Of a stretch of DNA of 64,000 nucleotides, positions 61,101 to 64,000 are shown piece by piece. The position numbers and the translations under genes are program-made. Location of the stretch: the NCBI RefSeq assembly GCF_000341225.1, contig NZ_ANAC01000011.1, positions 124,001 through 188,000 on the forward strand. Reading direction: 5' to 3'. Numbering within the stretch: position 1 is the stretch's first letter; each line of letters opens with the position of its first letter. The stretch is from Nocardiopsis alba DSM 43377. GTDB lineage: Bacteria > Actinomycetota > Actinomycetes > Streptosporangiales > Streptosporangiaceae. The notes beneath the pieces are model-generated. The model was not told the DNA's origin. It worked only from the letters and a program-made list of their open reading frames with translations, and did not search any database.

Positions 61101-63608
61101 AACGGGTCCACCTCGAAGACCCCGCTCGAGAACGGCGGTGACCGGAACCGGAACGGGGAGAACCGGGATCGGGCCGAGAACGAGCGGAACGATGAGAACC
61201 GGGATCGGTCCGAGAACACTCAGGACGACGGCACCCGGGAACAGACCCGGGACGACACCGAGTCCGGCACCACCGAGTCGCGCTACCGCGTCCTCGACCT
61301 GGCCCAGAAGAACGCTCTGCCCTCCCCGGAGGGGCTCGACGGGGCGTTGGGGAAGGCCCGGGAGATCCCGAAGGACATCACGTTCGTCCCCGGGAACGAG
61401 ACCTCCGGATACGCCCTCAACGGCATCGACACCAAGGCGGCCGTGGACGGGATCCTCCAACAGGTGAAGGACCAGGGGGTCGAACTCACCGAACAGAGCA
61501 AGAGCGACATCCGCGCCGCCCTCTCGGCCGGCTACACACGAGGGGACAACCTCCGGCTCCAGACGGGTGGTCTGGTCCTGCCGGTCAACGTGCGCGAGGG
61601 CACGCTCGGCGGGCAGCGCTTCAGCAGTAGCGGCTGGCTGCGCCTAGGGCTGAGCCGGGACGGTGACTCCGACCTCCACTCGGTCGAGGCAGGGCTGTCC
61701 TCGGAACGTTCCGTCTCGGAGTCCTCCGAGCACAACGAGTCCAAAGGCAAGCAGAAGAAGAAGGGCGTGACCGCCGGTTTGGACGGGGGATGGAATCCCG
61801 TCGCGGCGACCGGAACCGACGACAAGGGCGCCCCCACCTTCCCCAAGGACCGCTACCAGACCAAGACGTTGAGCGCCGGCACCGGTTGGGAGAGCGCGAC
61901 CACCTCCACGGAGCTGACCTCCGACACCGACACGAAGACGACCTCGCGCACGATCAAGGCCCCCGGGATCACCGCCACCACGCCGATGAAGATCGACTTC
62001 ACCCTGTCCCTGGACCACTGGTACGGAAGCGGTTCGCGGGGCGCGGCCTTCAGCTCGTCGGTCAACGTGGGCCCGCGCACCGAGGTGTTCCAGACGGGGA
62101 CCTTCCTCCCCGACCCGCCCAAGGGCGGCCCCTCGGCGTCGACCCCGCCCCCGCAGACCGAGACCCCCCGGGGACCCACGCCGTTCACGCCCACCACGGA
62201 CGGTGCGAAGGACATCTCCTCCTTCGCCACCGACTGGCGTAACGGGCTGGGCCGTGACCAGATCATCCTGCCCATGGTCGAAGCGGTGGGTCAGGGGCCC
62301 ATCGCCGACGCGGCGCTGATCGCCGAGGCGAAGGCGATGGGCTGGAACCCCGATGCCTCTCGGCAGAACAACGTGGCCGAGGCCGTCGAACACCTCCGCC
62401 GGAACGGGGCGGGGTCCCGCGGCCCCATGCTCGGGGCCGCCGTGGACGGGCACGTGCTGAGAGGGCTGTTCGGCCACGCGTCCGGGGGAGACGGCGCGAC
62501 CCTGGTCGGCAAGGACCCGTACGGGCCCTTCGTCGTGCCCGGGCTGGAGACGAAGCTGTTCACCCAGATCGACCCGGACGGCGCCACCATCATCGGGGCC
62601 ACCGGTGAACTGTCGACCGGGAAGGAGTCCACGGAGGTCCACCGCGACGAGCGTTCCGTGTCCCACTCCGGATCGACCGCCCTCACCCATGGGGCTGACC
62701 TCTCGGGCATGAAGGCCGTGGACCAGCCGGTCTCCGACTTCCAGGAGGGGTCGGCCCTCATCGGCGGCGGCACGACCGGTGCCGGCTCCGCCAGTACGGC
62801 GGCGGGTGGAGGCAAGCAGTCGGCCTCCACCGTGCACACCGTCGCCGACGCCCCCGTCAAGGGACGCGGATACCTGGTGCGGTTCCCCGTCGACGCCCTG
62901 CTCGTCGCCCAGCACACCGGGTCCGACGCCCCGAAGGCCGAGACGACCACGACCACCGTCGACGTCTGGCTGAGCCTGGACCAGGTCAAGGAGCTCGCCG
63001 GCGGGGTGAGCGCGGACTCCATCAAGGCGTGGGACGGCGTCGCCGACCGCCAGGACGCGGCGGCCAAATCCGAGAAGGAGCTCAACGGCGCGGTCGACAA
63101 GGAACTGGGGCTGGACCGGTCGGAGGAGGATCGGAGGAACGCCCGCAAGGCCATGGACCTGTTGTCCTTCGACCCCTCGCTGAAACCGAGCGCCTGGTCG
63201 GATCGCACCTCCAACGGGGTCGAGGCCGTCCGCGACTACCTCGGCCTCGGCGCCGAGGGTCCCGGTTGGGATCGTTCGAAGGACCAGGACAAGGAGGCGA
63301 ACGAGGCGGCGCGGGAGGGGCTGAAGGGGCTCCGAGAAGACCAGGGGACCCCCCACGGTCTCTCCAAGGAGACGGTGGACGCTCTGAGCGGCCTGATCGA
63401 GCGCCGCGCCGACCTGCTCTCCAAACTGCGCGAACACCGTGAGACCCTCGACACCTACTTCGAGGCCCTGCGCAAGACCCACCCGGCCTACGCCCCTACG
63501 GTCCCTCCGTCCACCCCGACCCTCTCGCCCACGGACACCTCCGGCGGCGTCGACCCGGCGATGCTCCAGCACTTCATGCAGGCCCTCTCCCCGTCCTCAT
63601 CGAGTTGA
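52143..63608 (+). CDS. Giant (3,821-residue) ESX-associated protein with metzincin-like site and repeated beta-rich modules
   Basis: Residues 1-200: CpnT-like WXG100_2 domain (MELPPELRNLFAVLTGSEWP) with a hydrophobic helical stretch near 112-190. 444-1010: disordered Pro/Asn/Glu/Ser/Thr region. 1030-1300: a domain with HEALHRVGLDDEY (H1179, E1180, H1183, D1189) and a candidate Met-turn GGYMD (M1222), the metzincin plan with Asp as third zinc ligand, as in snapalysin. 1440-1475: nine EVT(P/A) units. 1520-2380 and 2835-3350: beta-rich modules that seem to recur (for example LRTGGL at 2190 and LQTGGL at 3139). 2391-2765: charged coiled coil. No C-terminal toxin domain is recognisable. ATG 52143 follows GGGAGG. 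Probably exported by the adjacent ESX system; function unknown. Confidence 0.75.
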   Translation: MGMELPPELRNLFAVLTGSEWPTADETRLWELAQVYGTAADRLEVELPQLVIRIKNKVRENFDATAADFFDESVDQFTAGERNYLGEGTAVARGLQEYVHNAATQVQYAKWMIIGQLVQLALEIAWAIAMAPYTFGASLAKIPIFKAITKTVIGRVLFRLFAELLQQMAISQFFALTLDALIQRIQIDNGYRDEWDHKLTEDAAKGAMLDGFLGTAAAFGGSALSNQFNKLLNNTSGPAITKQLDDHFPTGGPGKGLPEGIGDVMGRNSDDLLRPYGMDNRPGWNRPIDAERFRNDMGNSFADSLGDSMSRDQAREFGERYADAFSRHWGRDGLNDALSDVVSKYGRGIDPKLSDFLTNGVPNGVRNGLSDVGSHWKNFLAQLGGGGIANAAQGMLSEGLFNLLFSDEKTFSITWLSGVSGLVSGAVQQSLTQGGLLLIDQLKNAGPPPGVPTPPPPTTGAPEGGTGEGPGSSNPAGGPPSESGSSTNGSSTATSSNDSSSTGEGGGDSRGSQNDNTSSDTTQTSAPPPPPPPQQVTTESSDTSGQSDNGPYRPAAPPNEDGGSNESSTAGDTSEQSSDRPVNTPDENDSDHLNRGDRENTSSENEGAGDAPVIGEQNQDNGDRERPTEENGDGEGSSNPSGPEGAGHTNGTGEALSQDVSNPDETGQETPGHEPLNEETSNPATPPQGSPNEDPSNQDVSNPNTTVEENPGQGVPDQDPQRPPSQDAPLQEGSEGGGVVREPNGSENAPVREVPDQEASNPNVTPNPNGAGQEPPNQGTPDRNAPVRENPNEGPQAQESPNPSPNPNATPGANETAGNTPDRGSRETPGQEPPNQNTPDRGETTGDWGRDDDTGSHTQPPPATNPAGQGANDGGASTHRPNGAGNEGASETTANPENTGSENTDPETRPFQDDTGDENTRSSDSDTPVSRNPDDQGASTHDDSGATTHQNDGANGTTPHPEGGPAPVVMAPQNTPHAQGGPETTGDGRRGPAGTPPAPKPRPDPDAPATVSEGLRPPTDWQNLRDDVEPTRVGANRDRSGVDTDGVEILHGSSKDDPIVSIAERGFDVRRIPLPNPDPDGPTHVTELTIRMNFDTGPGVTPEQADTARRNFMDRLDEVVNQRYRLPGSGDQLHIRVEQVGPDGRPHSGVTWVHDNPDLPGRSDTANWRLDDGVDVWLHEALHRVGLDDEYRDPSQERSGRPPAVFRASPDSSAVHEVGGYMDAPGGRDGRPPQILNHYLDQIENQVNGASRYDGPTRLGDLPNSVHRDLAALLDPEGTRNQDDTIALFGAAYDNRVRGRGDDQVRADLPDRLKGDFDRVVGEWTSDGRWDGALDRARGAGMESPLSRMPSGPTPVTTESGGNHRAAGPFSDLFKQKGGGGEDNGGGNGKKPESHPLKDLWKGRVRGTDDTSGESSGTPQRERPANQDRSTTEPQGPPHEVTAEVTPEVTPEVTPEVTPEVTPEVTPEVTPEVTAETTGEETPPKPVSPETSRMLDMLADIGPISNGDGYSGLHVNPDVDVQGLRRRLTHQLAENGVRPDAEALANALDLIGSGRARPDDVFTIPVHDASTGVSVNGNGTTPPPRGEVRLTVDREWRDTTGSPDRRLNAGNATENRAKDVGTGSQQGRKSFNPGLPITVIGEIFGKVAMVAPKLKTSFAVRQRGNEFQMSAERRHKRKVDVDGDDPSRFTGDMTVSAVLEVSPLPSPSTTTSDQRGADDRRQGTDEQEGPPAGPPTRVEFSDRLNDVVDVVLAGHVRDADADPSTTESSNGEGSSTDAQSPTPERQRPPERFRTDDGTGAPVKAPRFSRTIGILDGGLPKDLPIDMRTLRDNLGKADQGKVLRFPYQDDKGNTQYVEISGGPVSYERVGPEMKDSSFSDTDKFSNNAQNSAGRTNKEDFKAGAAFIGTIIPGDGSSILRVGPEVTGGVKGTQKYTRGVEHGSERIYSPGSKGDSAFYRVNRTYTVTTTEDQPSTTRNTTGNTNTTGNTNTTAGGSGNTGTTSTAGNTNNTTGNTNTTTAASENTGGTNDTENGGGSSKDRPTVRSGTFDLTTLDQVTTADALAMASDNTDRSTEDTPTEPTTPGLNGERVDNVSEAVPLRSEWSDGRLRDSNGESPSTVAAKKIHQQVFDAHPELVTDPSGAKPKGRGFWRTLWQGADLRVENTLKIYEMVGAAIDETGNLIGDGTPIHLRTGGLGNALTPAPGTWRSLVEKMPGTSSIKKDDRDGADFITLHLEGKLTDARFEGSRSGGSLSTGLNASTAQAAGKQNTTTYSAEATAMIQTRVGSTAAGLPKGIFEVGGGYSYENENATPLSGNRKAGVEASSSAKGALETWSYELELKMRLGTDSDLVDVTPESSGTDPKRPRILLEGPKTVPVSGERAPITPTTDRDAEATQAREAAREALETAREARRQTEEARAELNRLNDLAGRLGERENALTQAEKELESREKKASQDDENARNLEDTAAEAEKQAGDLRTEATRERADAAQDLKDAAERRREAIEDAWAYVDALQTETDARNRPEGEGTPPPGERRTPPPLPDLLDTGVDALGENPDRNAADQAWHRALDNWNALNDAERQAADAVRDAESAYADATGPSSKEGDASGTPTPRPTPESSEVHDARTKSEETARETRDLKDKADAQSEKASGKENEATAKEEGAAGARSEADTGRQRADESAEDARQAARDVETARNDRNESVAARDRIPGSEERLTRAREQERLRHDEAATAQGREKDHRFAQDRDTRLRPPPERNEERQDQDQNRPHRSRADLDLDGLPHAPKHSTSPGLKDRIHNAVSSAPGYTAASRSGEAVMGHWNVLSSPKALAAHTMDVHDGGLPLKAQFEDGTIRRSNVNVDISAERKSMHTSDAVLDGGIDLTYKSESDRITGSSDSSGHNVTAGLKGEAVLNQGDSRNNRLRGSAGATPYASKQTTTKGDTNSFGGEDKLSFGGSTVKVTTSDEFQVHSKIRTQWNAFVSVPITSTTEGNGSTSKTPLENGGDRNRNGENRDRAENERNDENRDRSENTQDDGTREQTRDDTESGTTESRYRVLDLAQKNALPSPEGLDGALGKAREIPKDITFVPGNETSGYALNGIDTKAAVDGILQQVKDQGVELTEQSKSDIRAALSAGYTRGDNLRLQTGGLVLPVNVREGTLGGQRFSSSGWLRLGLSRDGDSDLHSVEAGLSSERSVSESSEHNESKGKQKKKGVTAGLDGGWNPVAATGTDDKGAPTFPKDRYQTKTLSAGTGWESATTSTELTSDTDTKTTSRTIKAPGITATTPMKIDFTLSLDHWYGSGSRGAAFSSSVNVGPRTEVFQTGTFLPDPPKGGPSASTPPPQTETPRGPTPFTPTTDGAKDISSFATDWRNGLGRDQIILPMVEAVGQGPIADAALIAEAKAMGWNPDASRQNNVAEAVEHLRRNGAGSRGPMLGAAVDGHVLRGLFGHASGGDGATLVGKDPYGPFVVPGLETKLFTQIDPDGATIIGATGELSTGKESTEVHRDERSVSHSGSTALTHGADLSGMKAVDQPVSDFQEGSALIGGGTTGAGSASTAAGGGKQSASTVHTVADAPVKGRGYLVRFPVDALLVAQHTGSDAPKAETTTTTVDVWLSLDQVKELAGGVSADSIKAWDGVADRQDAAAKSEKELNGAVDKELGLDRSEEDRRNARKAMDLLSFDPSLKPSAWSDRTSNGVEAVRDYLGLGAEGPGWDRSKDQDKEANEAAREGLKGLREDQGTPHGLSKETVDALSGLIERRADLLSKLREHRETLDTYFEALRKTHPAYAPTVPPSTPTLSPTDTSGGVDPAMLQHFMQALSPSSSS
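56460..56567 (+). repeat. Nine tandem 12-base units encoding EVT(P/A)
   Basis: Each unit reads GAGGTNACNSCN with synonymous third-base changes, so the protein repeat is conserved while the DNA drifts. It forms a Pro/Thr-rich stalk between the metzincin-like domain and the first beta-rich module of the giant protein. Confidence 0.9.
58071..58230 (+). repeat. Asn/Thr/Gly-rich imperfect repeat in the giant gene
   Basis: Imperfect units around AACACCACCGGGAACACG encode N-T-T-G-N-T repeats with Gly/Ser interruptions. This low-complexity linker joins two beta-rich segments; an Asn/Arg/Glu-rich linker takes the equivalent place near 61100-61270. Confidence 0.75.
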
Positions 63609-63700
63609 CGGGCCCACAGACCCTCTCCACACGAGTCGCTTTTCGCGGCCGCCCCCGAAACGCCGGAGCACCTCCGGTTTCCGAAAGGAAGAAACGAAGA

Positions 63701-64000
63701 ATGACCGACAACAACGAGGCACCGCGCGGTCCCCACCGCACGGGGCCCGTGCTGAGCTCGACGGGGGAGGCGCCCTCGGCCAAGGCCAGGGACGCCATCG
63801 GGGCCCCGGCCGAGCAAGGCCAAGGCCAGACCGCCCCCTATACCGCACCCACTCCCACCCCCGCCCCGACCGCCTCCGTCGCGAGTGAGACCGCGGTGGA
63901 CGGAAACGAGCGTGGCCGTCGTGCGCTGCTCTCGGCCCTGACACTGCGAGGTAACGCGGCCAAGGCCGCCGACGGTGCCGAGAAGGCCGAGGAGGACCGC
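63701..64000 (+). CDS. Start of another ESX-locus gene (runs off the right edge)
   Basis: ATG 63701 has GAAAGGAAGAAACGAAGA upstream and opens a frame of 100 codons to the edge. It begins MTDNNEAPRGPHRTGPVLSS, passes a Pro/Thr/Ala-rich stretch (APYTAPTPTPAPTASV) and enters a basic segment (RGRRALLSALTLRGNAAKAA). It follows the giant gene by 92 bases on the same strand and is probably part of the same operon. Too little is visible to name it. Confidence 0.65.
   Translation, partial: MTDNNEAPRGPHRTGPVLSSTGEAPSAKARDAIGAPAEQGQGQTAPYTAPTPTPAPTASVASETAVDGNERGRRALLSALTLRGNAAKAADGAEKAEEDR

Noticed and set aside
63000..63608. C-terminal toxin domain of the giant protein
   Set aside because: The last 200 residues are helical and charged and end in a Pro/Ser-rich tail. 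No nuclease, ADP-ribosyltransferase or NADase motif is visible, and no immunity-type gene follows directly.

Overview
The window looks like chromosomal DNA of a high-GC filamentous actinomycete. Codon third positions are overwhelmingly G/C, and GTG/TTG starts and ATGA-type overlaps are common. The gene content includes XRE regulators with DUF397 and DUF6879 partners, a BldC-like protein, CU044_5270-family and ECF sigma genes, an actinobacterial ESX (type VII) locus and type I-E-like CRISPR repeats. Nocardiopsis or a relative in the Streptosporangiales is my best guess, by inference only.

Layout. (1) 1-11.8 kb is a transport and resistance region: the 5' end of a TetR gene, a DrrAB-type ABC exporter, a TetR gene divergent from an ABC-F protein that has a leader peptide, DNA-3-methyladenine glycosylase I, a GNAT, a VOC protein, a heterodimeric ABC exporter whose halves carry complementary defects, and a membrane-anchored periplasmic-binding-protein-like gene. 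(2) 12-17.2 kb holds an M3 oligopeptidase, a TsnR-type 23S rRNA methyltransferase, an ECF sigma/CU044_5270 pair and a small membrane protein. (3) 17.2-23.6 kb is an accessory island with three same-strand I-E-like CRISPR arrays (7, 18 and 19 repeats) and no cas genes. Between the arrays lie two DUF6879 genes, an XRE/DUF5753 regulator and a kinase-fold phosphotransferase. (4) 23.6-29.3 kb is a regulator cluster: three DUF397 genes with an XRE partner, divergent from small unknown genes, a PF04672-type methyltransferase, two more XRE proteins (each with a TTA codon) and a BldC-like protein. (5) 29.8-34.8 kb is a xanthine dehydrogenase operon with a long leader. (6) 35-38.6 kb is a NarL/DesK-type two-component system facing an ABC-2 exporter. 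(7) 38.7-64 kb is an ESX locus: a degenerate mycosin and EccC leftward; EccD, EccB, WXG100-like proteins, a repeat-rich secreted-type protein, an EbfC-like protein and a 3,821-residue giant protein rightward. The locus continues past the right edge.

In the ESX locus, EccB/C/D would form the membrane channel and motor. The WXG100 proteins, the LPDGST-repeat protein and the giant protein are probable substrates. The giant protein carries an internal metzincin-like zinc site (H1179, E1180, H1183, D1189 and a candidate Met-turn at M1222) and several long beta-rich modules that appear to repeat. No EccE or EccA gene is visible. The mycosin has lost all three catalytic residues, and EccC has no canonical start codon at its conserved N-terminus.

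Functional names rest on motifs read by eye. No database search was possible.
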